Positions 17,052 through 25,748 of a stretch of 64,000 nucleotides of DNA are shown here, piece by piece. The notes under the pieces are model-generated. The model had not been told where the DNA came from. It saw only the letters and a list, made by a program, of their open reading frames with translations, and did no database searches. The DNA comes from Motiliproteus sp041586735. Its GTDB lineage: Bacteria; Pseudomonadota; Gammaproteobacteria; Pseudomonadales; Balneatricaceae. The translations under genes were made by a program, and so were the position numbers. How positions within the stretch are numbered: the stretch's first letter is position 1; every line of letters begins with the position of its first letter. The stretch is taken from NCBI GenBank assembly GCA_041586735.1, contig JBFGZQ010000008.1, positions 111,393-175,392 of the forward strand. Direction: 5' to 3'.

Positions 17052-18563
17052 ATGTTAACCCTGCTGATCGTGCTGCTGTTGATCGGAGCCGCCGCGGCCT
17101 GGCTGGCGGAACAGCGCTCGGCGTCGGCGCCGCGACTGGTGGCGCTAGCAACTCTGGGTCTAGCACTGTTGTTACTGCTACCCCTGCTGTTCAACACCGC
17201 CAACGGTGCGTTGATCGCGGTGCAGGGCGACAGCTGGTTACTGCTCGAGCGCCACGCTTGGATCCCTAGGTTTGGCATCAGCTGGCTGCTGGCAATGGAC
17301 GGTATGAGCCTGCTGCTGGTGTTGTTGACGCTGGTGCTGGGGCTGATCGCGATCGCCGCCTCCTGGACCGAAATAGGTGAACGCCAAGGGTTCTTTTACT
17401 TCAACCTGCTGGCTTGCCTGGCTGGGGTGGTGGGGGTCTTTACCGCCCTCGACCTGCTGCTGTTCTTCGTGTTCTGGGAGGTCATGCTGATCCCGGTCTA
17501 TTTCCTGATCGGCATCTGGGGGCACGAGGAGCGCCACTACGCGGCGCTGAAATTTGTGATCTTCACCCAGGCTAGCAGCCTGCTGATGTTGATATCGATC
17601 ATTGGCTTGGCCTACCTGCACCAACAGCAGCATGGCAGCTACAGCTTCGACTATTTCGCCCTATTGGGCAGCGGTAGTGAATCGCCCTACAGTTTTTGGT
17701 TGATGCTGGGGCTGTTTATCGCCTTAGTGGTCAAGCTGCCCGCCTTTCCACTGCATACCTGGCTAGCCGACGCGCACACCCAGGCCCCCACCGCCGGATC
17801 GGTGATTCTAGCCGGGGTATTACTCAAGACCGGCGCCTACGGTCTGATCCGCTTTCTGATCCCGCTGTTTCCCGACAGCCTAGAGAGCTTTGCAGCGGTC
17901 GGCATGACCCTCGGCGTGATCGGTATCTTCTACGGCGCACTGCTGGCCTTCGCCCAGTACGATCTGAAACGGCTGGTGGCCTACAGCAGCATCAGCCATA
18001 TGGGCTTTATCCTGCTGGGGGTCTACGCCTGGAATGCGTTATCGCTGCAAGGCGCGGTGATGCAGATGCTGACTCACGGCTTCAGTGCCGCCGCGCTGTT
18101 TATGCTGGCAGGCGCGATCCAACAGCGCATCCACAGCCGCGACATGCGCCAGATGGGCGGATTCTGGAAACAGGCTCCGAGGATGGCGGCCATCGCCCTG
18201 TTCTTTGCCATGGCCTCGCTGGGCATTCCCGGGCTGGGCAATTTCATCGCCGAGTTCCTGATCCTGATAGGCAGTTTCCAGGCCAGCGTGACGGCGACGC
18301 TGCTGGCTACCTTTGGCCTAGTCGGTGCGGCGGTCTACTCGCTGATCATGATCCAGCGGGTGTTCCAGGGTCCACAGCAATCGAGCCATACCCTGGCTGA
18401 TTTCGATCGCCGCGAGCAGGGCACGATGGCGGTGATGATGCTGGCGCTGCTGCTGTTAGGACTCTATCCCCAGCCGGCCTTAGACCTGCTGCAACCGGTG
18501 ATAGCGCAGTTGCAAGCGCTGGGCCAAACCTCCAGCAGCCAACTGGCCGGGGTGATGCCATGA
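17052..18563 (+). CDS. nuoM: NADH-quinone oxidoreductase subunit M
   Basis: 503 aa antiporter-like subunit. Key charged residues are kept: Glu in FFVFWEVMLIPVYFLIG (helix 5), Lys in VVKLPAFPLHTWLADAH (helix 7) and Glu in NFIAEFLILIG (helix 12, typical of NuoM). AAGGAGCG lies 6-7 nt before the ATG. The stop overlaps nuoN as ATGA. Confidence 0.96.
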   Translation: MLTLLIVLLLIGAAAAWLAEQRSASAPRLVALATLGLALLLLLPLLFNTANGALIAVQGDSWLLLERHAWIPRFGISWLLAMDGMSLLLVLLTLVLGLIAIAASWTEIGERQGFFYFNLLACLAGVVGVFTALDLLLFFVFWEVMLIPVYFLIGIWGHEERHYAALKFVIFTQASSLLMLISIIGLAYLHQQQHGSYSFDYFALLGSGSESPYSFWLMLGLFIALVVKLPAFPLHTWLADAHTQAPTAGSVILAGVLLKTGAYGLIRFLIPLFPDSLESFAAVGMTLGVIGIFYGALLAFAQYDLKRLVAYSSISHMGFILLGVYAWNALSLQGAVMQMLTHGFSAAALFMLAGAIQQRIHSRDMRQMGGFWKQAPRMAAIALFFAMASLGIPGLGNFIAEFLILIGSFQASVTATLLATFGLVGAAVYSLIMIQRVFQGPQQSSHTLADFDRREQGTMAVMMLALLLLGLYPQPALDLLQPVIAQLQALGQTSSSQLAGVMP

Positions 18564-20179
18564 CTATTGCTATGACGAGCACGATAACGACCACGATGAC
18601 CGGCTCACCGCCGCTCGCTGGCAACAACCTGGCGGCGGCACCGATCGACGCCAACGGCTTATTCAGTCTGTTGCCACTGCTGATCATCAGCATGCTGGTG
18701 GTGCTGCAGCTGCTGCAGATCAGCTTTCGCCGCGATGCCGAGCTCTGTTATCGACTCAGTCTCGGTGGCCTGGTGGTCGCATTTGCCAGTCTGTTTATGC
18801 TATCCGACAGCCTGCCGCAACAGGTCACGCCGCTGCTGCTGATCGACCCTTACGCGTTGCTGTTTATGGGGCTGATCCTGGCCTGCGCCATCCTGCTATT
18901 ACCGCTGAGCCACGATTACTGGCGTCGCCAGCGGTTGCAGTTGGACGAGTTCTATCTGCTCTACGCGCTGAGTATCCTAGGCGCGTTAGTACTGGTGTGC
19001 AGCCAGCATTTCGCCAGCCTGGTACTCGGGTTGGAGCTGCTGGCGCTGGCGCTGGTGGCCATGATCGGTTATCCGTTCAGCGCCCGCTACGACTTTCCCC
19101 TGGAAGCGGCGATCAAATACCTGCTGCTGTCAGGGGTGGCCTCGGCAACGCTGCTATTCGGCATCGCCCTGATCTACGCCGATCTTGGCAGCCTCGCGTT
19201 CATCGCTCTGGGTCAAGCACTACAGCACAGCCTGATCGAGACCTTAGCGCTGCAAAAACCGCTGCTGCTCACCGGTATCATGCTGGTGCTAGCGGGGATC
19301 TGCTTCAAACTGTCGCTGGTGCCGTTCCACCTGTGGACCCCCGATGTCTACCAGGGTGCTCCGACACCGGTCACCGCGCTGCTAGCGACTGTATCCACGA
19401 CCGCCGTGGCCGCGTTGCTGCTGCGTTGGTATCTGGCCAGCAACGGCTATGCCGTACCGCAGCTGGTCTGGACCCTAACCCTGATCGCGGTCGCCTCGAT
19501 GCTGGTGGGCAACCTGCTGGCGTTGCTGCAGCAAGATATCAAGCGGCTGATGGCCTACTCCTCCACGGCCCATTTCGGCTATCTGCTGGTCGCGCTGCTG
19601 GCACTGAGTCAGTCGGCCAACCCCGCTTTAGCGGTCGAGGCGGTTAGCTACTATCTGGCGGCCTATCTGGTTTCCACCCTGGCGGTGTTCGCGGTAATCA
19701 TGCAGCTTAGCGCCGAACAGCACGCCGGCGAGTGCCATACGCTTGATCATTACCGAGGACTTGTTTGGCGCCGACCGCTGCTGGCTCTGACCCTGATATT
19801 GGCGTTGCTATCGCTGGCAGGTATTCCATTAACGGTAGGCTTTATCGGCAAGTTCTACATCTTCTCGGCCGCGGTAGCGCAACAGCTATGGCTGTTGCTG
19901 CTGACGGTGGTGATCGGCAGTGCTATCGGCCTGTTCTACTACCTGCGATGGGTGCTGCTGCTGACGTTAAGCGACTCGATCGACGCCGCCAACGGCGATC
20001 CTGGCACCCTCGACACTCACTCCATCGGCACGAAAACCAGCCTTCGCTGGCGCAGTGTTCGCTGGCGTAGTGGCAGCACCTTGGCGCTGGTCTGCCTGGC
20101 GCTGCTAACGCTGTTATTGGGCACCCTGCCGACCCCGTTGATCGATCTGATCCGTACCCTGGCGATCTCGATCAGCTAA
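18560..20179 (+). CDS. nuoN: NADH-quinone oxidoreductase subunit N
   Basis: 539 aa, the last gene of the operon and longer than E. coli NuoN (485). The N-terminus has about 30 extra Thr/Ser/Ala-rich residues before the first helix (FSLLPLLIISMLVVL). Conserved residues are Glu in LVLGLELLALALVAMIG, Lys in ICFKLSLVPFHLWTPDV and Lys in GFIGKFYIF. A polar insert of about 35 residues lies between the last two helices. It ends 42 bp from the convergent mrp operon with no hairpin terminator visible. Confidence 0.95.
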   Translation: MTIAMTSTITTTMTGSPPLAGNNLAAAPIDANGLFSLLPLLIISMLVVLQLLQISFRRDAELCYRLSLGGLVVAFASLFMLSDSLPQQVTPLLLIDPYALLFMGLILACAILLLPLSHDYWRRQRLQLDEFYLLYALSILGALVLVCSQHFASLVLGLELLALALVAMIGYPFSARYDFPLEAAIKYLLLSGVASATLLFGIALIYADLGSLAFIALGQALQHSLIETLALQKPLLLTGIMLVLAGICFKLSLVPFHLWTPDVYQGAPTPVTALLATVSTTAVAALLLRWYLASNGYAVPQLVWTLTLIAVASMLVGNLLALLQQDIKRLMAYSSTAHFGYLLVALLALSQSANPALAVEAVSYYLAAYLVSTLAVFAVIMQLSAEQHAGECHTLDHYRGLVWRRPLLALTLILALLSLAGIPLTVGFIGKFYIFSAAVAQQLWLLLLTVVIGSAIGLFYYLRWVLLLTLSDSIDAANGDPGTLDTHSIGTKTSLRWRSVRWRSGSTLALVCLALLTLLLGTLPTPLIDLIRTLAISIS

Positions 20180-20193
20180 CCCCGACCGGCTCA

Positions 20194-20229
20194 TAGCCAC
20201 CGCTTAGAAATTAGCCACCGCTTAGAAAT
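20194..20229. repeat. Exact 18-bp tandem duplication over the mrpD3 stop
   Basis: TAGCCACCGCTTAGAAAT is repeated exactly at 20194-20211 and 20212-20229. On the minus strand the second copy contains the stop codon of the 20222-21916 gene. It occupies most of the 42-bp gap between the two convergent operons. Confidence 0.95.
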
Positions 20230-21916
20230 AGTACAGCATCAGCGACAGTCCCAGCAGCAGCGCCACCCACAGCACCATGCTGCCGGTAGTCCAGCCGCGC
20301 GCCATCACCCCTTGCTGGCCATGATGGCCATCCAACATCTTCAGCGTCCGCCCTGCAAGCCGCACCGATGCTTGCCGCAGCCGCTGATCCCAAGGCGCGA
20401 CCAGGGTGCAGAGCCTGGCAATCACCCTCGGCAGTCCGCGTCGATAACACCAGTCGGCATCGAGATTGACCGACCGCAGTTCGGGCGGAGAGATAGCGGA
20501 CAGTTTCAGCCAGGTAAACGCCAACGCCGAGAAAACCAGCAGCTGTAGCTGCGCCAGCACGTGGCTGACATCGTAGGGGCTGTAATCGAGCCGGTATGGC
20601 AACAGGGCGTAGAAATACTCGGGCAACCCGCCGATAGCGAGGCACAGAGCGGCGGCAAGGGTCATCGCGACCAGCATATTGCGGGGCGGCTCATGGGCGC
20701 TGGCAACCCATGTTGAGTCCGGACCAAAGAAGGCACAAAACGGAATCTTGATCCCGACATAGTGCAACACCCCAGCCGAGGCAAACAGCAACGTCAACCA
20801 GATCACCCCGTATCCCTGCTGTAGCGCGGCGCTCAGAAGCATCGATTTGCTGACAAAACCACTGAACAGCGGGACTGCAGAGATAGATGCCGCGCCGACT
20901 AGGCACAGCAGCGTGGTCTTGGGCATCCTCTTGTACAATCCGCCGAGTTCCGAGCCGCGAATTTCGCCGGTGACCTGCAGCACCGCGCCCATGCACATCA
21001 TCAATAGCCCTTTGTACAGCACATGGACGCAGGCATGGGCGACCGTACCATTGAGCGCCAGCTCGGTGCCGATGCCGATCCCTACCACCATAAAGCCCAA
21101 TTGGCTGATCAGACTGTAAGCCAATACCCGGCGCAAATCGTTTTCGATCACCGCGTAAAACATCGGCCAACAGGCCATCAGCGCACCGATGTAGATCAGC
21201 AGTTCGGTACCGGCAAACCCCCGTGCCAACGCGTAGATCGCCACCTTGGTGGTAAAGGCGCTGAGAAACACCGTACCGGTGGGGGTCGCCTCGGGGTAGG
21301 CATCGGTCAGCCAGCCGTGCAGCAGCGGAAACGCGCTCTTGATACCGAAGGCCAGAAAGATCAACGCCCCGCCGGGAGCATCCAAACCTATATGCTCGAA
21401 TGCCAGGCTGTTACCCTCGGCGCTGTAGAGCAGGGTTCCGGCCAGCAACAACACGCCCGAGCCGACCTGCAACAGCAGATAGCGCATCCCGGCGGCCAGC
21501 GCCCGATCACTGCGGCGGGCAAACACCAGCAACGCTGAGGTCAACGCCAGCAGCTCCCAGTAGATAAACAGGGTCAGCAGATCGCCAGCAAACACCGCGC
21601 CCACCGCGCTGCCCGCGTAAGCCAACGCCGCCACATCCTGCACTCGGTCGCGCAGATGCAGTGCATAGATCACCCCGATCAGCGCCGCCAGGTGAAACAG
21701 GTAGCCGAACACCCGCGCCAGCGCGTCGATGCGTACCGGCATCAGCTGATACCCCAACAGCTCGGTCTGACCCGCCAGACCGGGTTCGAGCTGATACAGC
21801 CACAACGCTCCCAGCAGCGGTGCGGCCAGCATCACCAGCGCCCGCAGCCATCCCGCCGTGAACGCCGCCAGCAGCGCACCGATAAACAGCGGCCAGACCG
21901 GCGATAGCTCAATCAT
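20222..21916 (-). CDS. Mrp-type antiporter subunit, NuoL/MrpA-N-like (third copy)
   Basis: 564 aa. The start at 21916 (MIELSPVWPLFIGALLAAF) overlaps the upstream stop by 8 bp; a longer in-frame ORF begins inside the upstream gene. The antiporter-family residues are kept: Glu in LFIYWELLALTSALLVF, Lys in GIKSAFPLLHGWLTDAYP and Lys in GFVSKSMLLSA. After residue 470 a polar, partly amphipathic stretch and a final membrane helix follow, as in NuoL and MrpA, so it may supply the MrpA N-terminal half that is missing elsewhere in the operon (inference). It is the last gene of the module. Confidence 0.88.
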   Translation of the reverse strand: MIELSPVWPLFIGALLAAFTAGWLRALVMLAAPLLGALWLYQLEPGLAGQTELLGYQLMPVRIDALARVFGYLFHLAALIGVIYALHLRDRVQDVAALAYAGSAVGAVFAGDLLTLFIYWELLALTSALLVFARRSDRALAAGMRYLLLQVGSGVLLLAGTLLYSAEGNSLAFEHIGLDAPGGALIFLAFGIKSAFPLLHGWLTDAYPEATPTGTVFLSAFTTKVAIYALARGFAGTELLIYIGALMACWPMFYAVIENDLRRVLAYSLISQLGFMVVGIGIGTELALNGTVAHACVHVLYKGLLMMCMGAVLQVTGEIRGSELGGLYKRMPKTTLLCLVGAASISAVPLFSGFVSKSMLLSAALQQGYGVIWLTLLFASAGVLHYVGIKIPFCAFFGPDSTWVASAHEPPRNMLVAMTLAAALCLAIGGLPEYFYALLPYRLDYSPYDVSHVLAQLQLLVFSALAFTWLKLSAISPPELRSVNLDADWCYRRGLPRVIARLCTLVAPWDQRLRQASVRLAGRTLKMLDGHHGQQGVMARGWTTGSMVLWVALLLGLSLMLYYF

Positions 21917-22235
21917 CGGCACACCTAGGATCGATAGACGGGACGTCGGTGCTGTCGACTTCAGGGTCGTCAGCATCGCCTTCGGCATCATAATAGCTCG
22001 ACCCGCGCATCACCCACTTGCGCAGCTCTTTGGCCAGCAGCACCAACAGCACCGAGGCGACAAAACCGTACAGCGCATAAAAGCCGAACACCCCCTCCCA
22101 CGGATGCTCGGCATGGCGCGGCAGTAGTGCGTCCAAACCGAACAGCAGCATACAGAGCGCGATCAGCCCTCGCACCAGCCAACGAAGATGTGCGGGATTA
22201 TCGAACAGCTGAGGCCGATATTGAGGGTGATTCAT
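21909..22235 (-). CDS. Small two-helix membrane protein of the Mrp cluster
   Basis: 108 aa. The start at 22235 (MNHPQYRPQLFDNP) overlaps the upstream stop as ATGA; the longer open frame upstream is a shadow of the neighbour. Two membrane helices are seen (about 20-36 and 50-68), followed by an acidic tail rich in Asp/Glu. No named domain was recognised. Its position between two antiporter subunits with overlaps at both ends suggests a small accessory subunit of the complex. Confidence 0.75.
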   Translation of the reverse strand: MNHPQYRPQLFDNPAHLRWLVRGLIALCMLLFGLDALLPRHAEHPWEGVFGFYALYGFVASVLLVLLAKELRKWVMRGSSYYDAEGDADDPEVDSTDVPSIDPRCADD

Positions 22236-23737
22236 TGCAGTAGTCCCTCGATCAAGCCTAAGATCGCGTCCGTCTGGAAAAACAGCAGCATACAAGCGGC
22301 GGCGGTGATGCCGATAGCCAGCAGGCAGGCCCGGGGTGCTTCGCGGGTTCTTGTTTGATCGAGCGTCTGATCGAGCCCCTGTATATTGACGCCAACCTCG
22401 GCATGGGCGAGCTCCTCGGCACGACCGAAAAAGCCCCGCACCGGAATCACCAACAGATAAGCGATATTGAGCAGCGAGCTGGCCAGCAGCACCAACGTCA
22501 ACAGCCACATGCCGCTATCCAGGGTGGCCTGCATCAACAACCATTTGCTCCAGCTCCCTCCCATCGGCGGCAGACCAATAATCGACAGCGCACCGATCGC
22601 AAACGCCAGCATCGTCAACGGCATCTGCCGCCCCAGACCGTTGAGCTGGCTGACCCGGGTTTTATGGGTCACCACCAGGATCGCCCCGGCGCAGAAAAAC
22701 AGGGTGATCTTGGCAAAGGCGTGCATGACGATATGCAGGCTGCCACCGGTCACGCCGGCCGCCACCCCCAGCATCGCTCCCAGAACGATATAACCGAGCT
22801 GACTGATGGTGGAGTAGGCCAACCGCGCTTTAAGGTTGTCCTGAGTTAACGCCACCCACGACGCGCTGATGATGGTAAAGGCCGCCAGGTAGGCGAGCCA
22901 GTCGGCGGCCGCCAGGGTCGAGATCCGCTCCAGACCAAACAGGTAGACCACCAGCTTCAACACCGTGAACACCCCCGCCTTCACCACAGCCACTGCGTGC
23001 AGCAGCGCCGATACCGGGGTCGGTGCCACCATCGCCGCCGGCAACCAGCGGTGAAACGGCATCAGCGCCGCCTTGCCGCTGCCGAACACGAACAGCAGCA
23101 GCAGCGTGCCCAGGACCCAGTTGTCGGTCTGCGCCGGGAAGATGCCGCCACGGGTAAAGTCCAGCGTGCCGGTCAACTGCCAGGTCCAGACCATCGCCAG
23201 CAACATAAAACCTATCGAGGTGCCCATCAGCAGCCCCAGGTAGAGCCGCCCGGCACGCTTGGCCTCGGCGGTGCCGGAATGGGTCACCAGTGGATAGGTA
23301 GCCAGCGTCAGCAGTTCATAAAACAGGAACAGGCTGAACATATTGGCGGCCAGCGCGACCCCCAGCGTCGCCGCTATAGACACGCCGAAGGCGACGTAGA
23401 AACGCGTTTGGTGGGTTTCGCCGTGGCTGCGCATATAGCCGATGGCGTAGATCGACGTGACCGGCCACAGGAAGCTGGCCAGCAGCGCGAATAGCATACC
23501 GAGCGGTTCGGGCGATAGCGCCAACGCCAGACCCGGCAACGGTTCGGCCAGCACCAAGGTCGGCGGCTGCTCCCAGGACAGCTCGACACTCAGCCAGACC
23601 AGCAGCAGAAACAGCAACACCGAGGTCATCAGCGTCACCGCCTCGCGCCAATTAGGGTGACGATGGCATAGCAGCATGGCCAGGGTCCCGAGCAGCGGTA
23701 GCGGCAGCACCCACTGCAACAACAGCGCCGCGGTCAT
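22232..23737 (-). CDS. Mrp-type antiporter subunit D (second copy)
   Basis: 501 aa, NuoM/MrpD-like with about 14 helices. Helix-5 Glu in LFLFYELLTLATYPLVTH, helix-7 Lys in GSGKAALMPFHRWLPAAM and helix-12 Lys in GSWSKWLLM are present, so the proton path looks functional. PTPVSALLHAVAVVKAGVF is the family signature. It overlaps the gene before it and the gene after it by 4 bp each. Confidence 0.9.
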   Translation of the reverse strand: MTAALLLQWVLPLPLLGTLAMLLCHRHPNWREAVTLMTSVLLFLLLVWLSVELSWEQPPTLVLAEPLPGLALALSPEPLGMLFALLASFLWPVTSIYAIGYMRSHGETHQTRFYVAFGVSIAATLGVALAANMFSLFLFYELLTLATYPLVTHSGTAEAKRAGRLYLGLLMGTSIGFMLLAMVWTWQLTGTLDFTRGGIFPAQTDNWVLGTLLLLFVFGSGKAALMPFHRWLPAAMVAPTPVSALLHAVAVVKAGVFTVLKLVVYLFGLERISTLAAADWLAYLAAFTIISASWVALTQDNLKARLAYSTISQLGYIVLGAMLGVAAGVTGGSLHIVMHAFAKITLFFCAGAILVVTHKTRVSQLNGLGRQMPLTMLAFAIGALSIIGLPPMGGSWSKWLLMQATLDSGMWLLTLVLLASSLLNIAYLLVIPVRGFFGRAEELAHAEVGVNIQGLDQTLDQTRTREAPRACLLAIGITAAACMLLFFQTDAILGLIEGLLQ

Positions 23738-25218
23738 GGGGTACCGCCCAGCAACACGGCGGTCGCCTGCAGGGCGATACCGACGCTCAGGTCGGTATAT
23801 ACGCCGAAATAGATATTGGCAGCTACCAGCAACCAGATCGGCAACAGCATGGATAGCGGCGCTTCCTGCACCGCGGTGCGGCTGTTATCCCAGGGGCTGA
23901 AATAGACGCTCTCGACTATCCGCCAGACATAGACCAGCGCCAACAAAGAGCCGACCAGGACCACCACCGCCAGCGGCCATAGCCCCTGCTCCAGCGTCGC
24001 CAGCACCAAATACCACTTGCTGATAAAACCGGCGCTGGCCGGTACCCCGATCAAACTCAATCCGGCGATGACTAGGGCTGCGCAGGTCCAGGGCATCTGT
24101 CTACTCAGTCCGGCCAGATCCTTGAGCCCGGTCGCACCCAGCCGATAGGTCACCGCCCCCAGTGCCAGAAACAGCGCCCCCTTCATCAGTGCGTGGTTAA
24201 ACAGGTGCAACAGCGCGGCGCTAACCCCGGTGGCCGAACCGAGCCCCATCGCCAGCGCCATATAGCCCACCTGAGCGATGCTCGAATAGGCCAGCAAGCG
24301 CTTGACATTATCCTGGAACAGCGCCACCAATGACCCCGATAACACCCCCACCACCCCCAGCACGATCAGCAGCGAACCCATCGGTAGCTGCTGGAAAGCG
24401 AACGTCAGCCCGAACACGCCGAAGATCAGCCGCAGCATAATGTACAGCGCCACCTTGGTGGCCGTGGCCGCCAGCAGAGCACTGACTACCGAGGGGGCGT
24501 AGGTGTAGGCGTTGGGTAGCCAGAAATGCAACGGAAATAGCGCCAGCTTGAGGCCGACCCCGACGCTGATAAAGGCAAACCCGGCGCGCAGGGTACGGCT
24601 GTCAGAGACGCCAGGCAGCCGAGCGGCCAGGTCCTGCATGTTGAGAGTACCGGTCATCATGTATAAAAAGCCGATACCGATCAGAATAAAAGTCGCGCCG
24701 ATGGTACCCATCACCAGATAGTTGAACGCCGCGCTCAGCGCCCGTCGATCCGACCCCATGCTGACCAGCGCATAAGAGGCCAAGGATGCGACCTCCAGAA
24801 ACACAAACAGGTTAAAGGCATCGCCGGTGACGACGATGCCCGTCAGTCCGGCCTGCACCAGCAACAAGGCAGCATAAAAATTGACTCGCCGCGCTGCCGG
24901 GACTTCCCGCTCGACGCTACGCCGGGCGAAGCTCAGCACCAGCGCCGCGATCACCGTCACCAGCAGCAGAACGTAACCGCCGAGCAGGTCGATCCGATAT
25001 TCAATACCCCAGGGCGGTGCCCAGCCGCCGAGGGCATAACTGAGGGTACCGCGGTGCGATACCTGCCACAGCAGCTGCGCCGCCGCGCCCGCGCTGGCCA
25101 CTGCGGTCACCAGGCCGATCGGCCAGGCCAGCGCCTGGCGGCCAATCAATACGCACAACGGGGCGGCTAGCAGCGGCAGCACCACGACTAACACCGGCAG
25201 ATGCTCAATCAGCCTCAT
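23734..25218 (-). CDS. mrpD: Mrp-type antiporter subunit D (first copy)
   Basis: 494 aa and the most MrpD/MnhD-like of the three. Helix-5 Glu in LFVFLEVASLASYALVS, helix-7 Lys in GLKLALFPLHFWLPNAY, the KRLLAYSSIAQVGYM segment and helix-12 Lys in GFISKWYLVLA are all seen. In Mrp complexes this subunit carries one of the proton-translocating channels and sits next to MrpC. It overlaps mrpC by 14 bp. Confidence 0.92.
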   Translation of the reverse strand: MRLIEHLPVLVVVLPLLAAPLCVLIGRQALAWPIGLVTAVASAGAAAQLLWQVSHRGTLSYALGGWAPPWGIEYRIDLLGGYVLLLVTVIAALVLSFARRSVEREVPAARRVNFYAALLLVQAGLTGIVVTGDAFNLFVFLEVASLASYALVSMGSDRRALSAAFNYLVMGTIGATFILIGIGFLYMMTGTLNMQDLAARLPGVSDSRTLRAGFAFISVGVGLKLALFPLHFWLPNAYTYAPSVVSALLAATATKVALYIMLRLIFGVFGLTFAFQQLPMGSLLIVLGVVGVLSGSLVALFQDNVKRLLAYSSIAQVGYMALAMGLGSATGVSAALLHLFNHALMKGALFLALGAVTYRLGATGLKDLAGLSRQMPWTCAALVIAGLSLIGVPASAGFISKWYLVLATLEQGLWPLAVVVLVGSLLALVYVWRIVESVYFSPWDNSRTAVQEAPLSMLLPIWLLVAANIYFGVYTDLSVGIALQATAVLLGGTP

Positions 25219-25696
25219 GACCGCTCCTAGCAGCTGGATTGTGGCCTGGTTGTTTGGGCCGGTGCTGATCCGCTTGCAGCCTGTCGCCAGGGTCCTGAGT
25301 GCGCTCCTCGGCCGGGTCTTTGCTCTGGTCTTTAAGCTGAGCGTCAGCCTGATCCAGGCGGTAGATCTGCTCCTCCTCGACGCTGCCGTAAGCCTCTTGA
25401 ATCCGCACCACGAGGGCCAGCCCCACCGCCGTGGTCGCCACGCCGACCACGATGGCGGTCAAGATCAGCACCTGCGGCAGCGGGTTGGAGTACAGCGACA
25501 CCGCTTCGCTAATGACCGGCGCATGACCGCCAGCAACCTTACCTATCGAGATATACAGAATGAACACCGAGGCCTGAAACAGCGCCAGCCCGACCAACTT
25601 CTTGACCAGATTGCCCTGGGCGATCACCACGTAGAAACCGGCCATCATCAGGAACACCGCCACCCAGTAGTTAAACAGCCCCGGTACCACACTCAT
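25205..25696 (-). CDS. mrpC: Mrp-type antiporter subunit C (NuoK-like)
   Basis: 163 aa. The first 110 residues form three helices of the NuoK/MrpC fold, with VKKLVGLALFQASVFILYIS and NPLPQVLILTAIVVGVATTAV matching MrpC. The last 50 residues are an unusual hydrophilic, Asp/Gln/Pro-rich tail. The ATG at 25696 has no Shine-Dalgarno of its own. It is the final step of an ATGA relay of three 5-codon ORFs that begins at a good ribosome site (see 25693-25738). Confidence 0.9.
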   Translation of the reverse strand: MSVVPGLFNYWVAVFLMMAGFYVVIAQGNLVKKLVGLALFQASVFILYISIGKVAGGHAPVISEAVSLYSNPLPQVLILTAIVVGVATTAVGLALVVRIQEAYGSVEEEQIYRLDQADAQLKDQSKDPAEERTQDPGDRLQADQHRPKQPGHNPAARSGHEAD

Positions 25697-25738
25697 AATA
25701 GAAAGCTCATAATAAAAAGCTCATATTCGCCAGCTCAT
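25693..25738 (-). other. Relay of three overlapping 5-codon ORFs leading into mrpC
   Basis: On the minus strand, ATG at 25738 has AAGGA about 7 nt upstream and encodes MSWRI then TGA. That TGA overlaps the ATG at 25724 (MSFLL, stop), which overlaps the ATG at 25710 (MSFLL, stop), which overlaps the mrpC ATG at 25696. Starts are spaced exactly 14 nt apart and every junction is ATGA. It appears to have grown by tandem duplication of a 14-bp unit. Confidence 0.85.
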
Positions 25739-25748
25739 CGCCGTGTCC

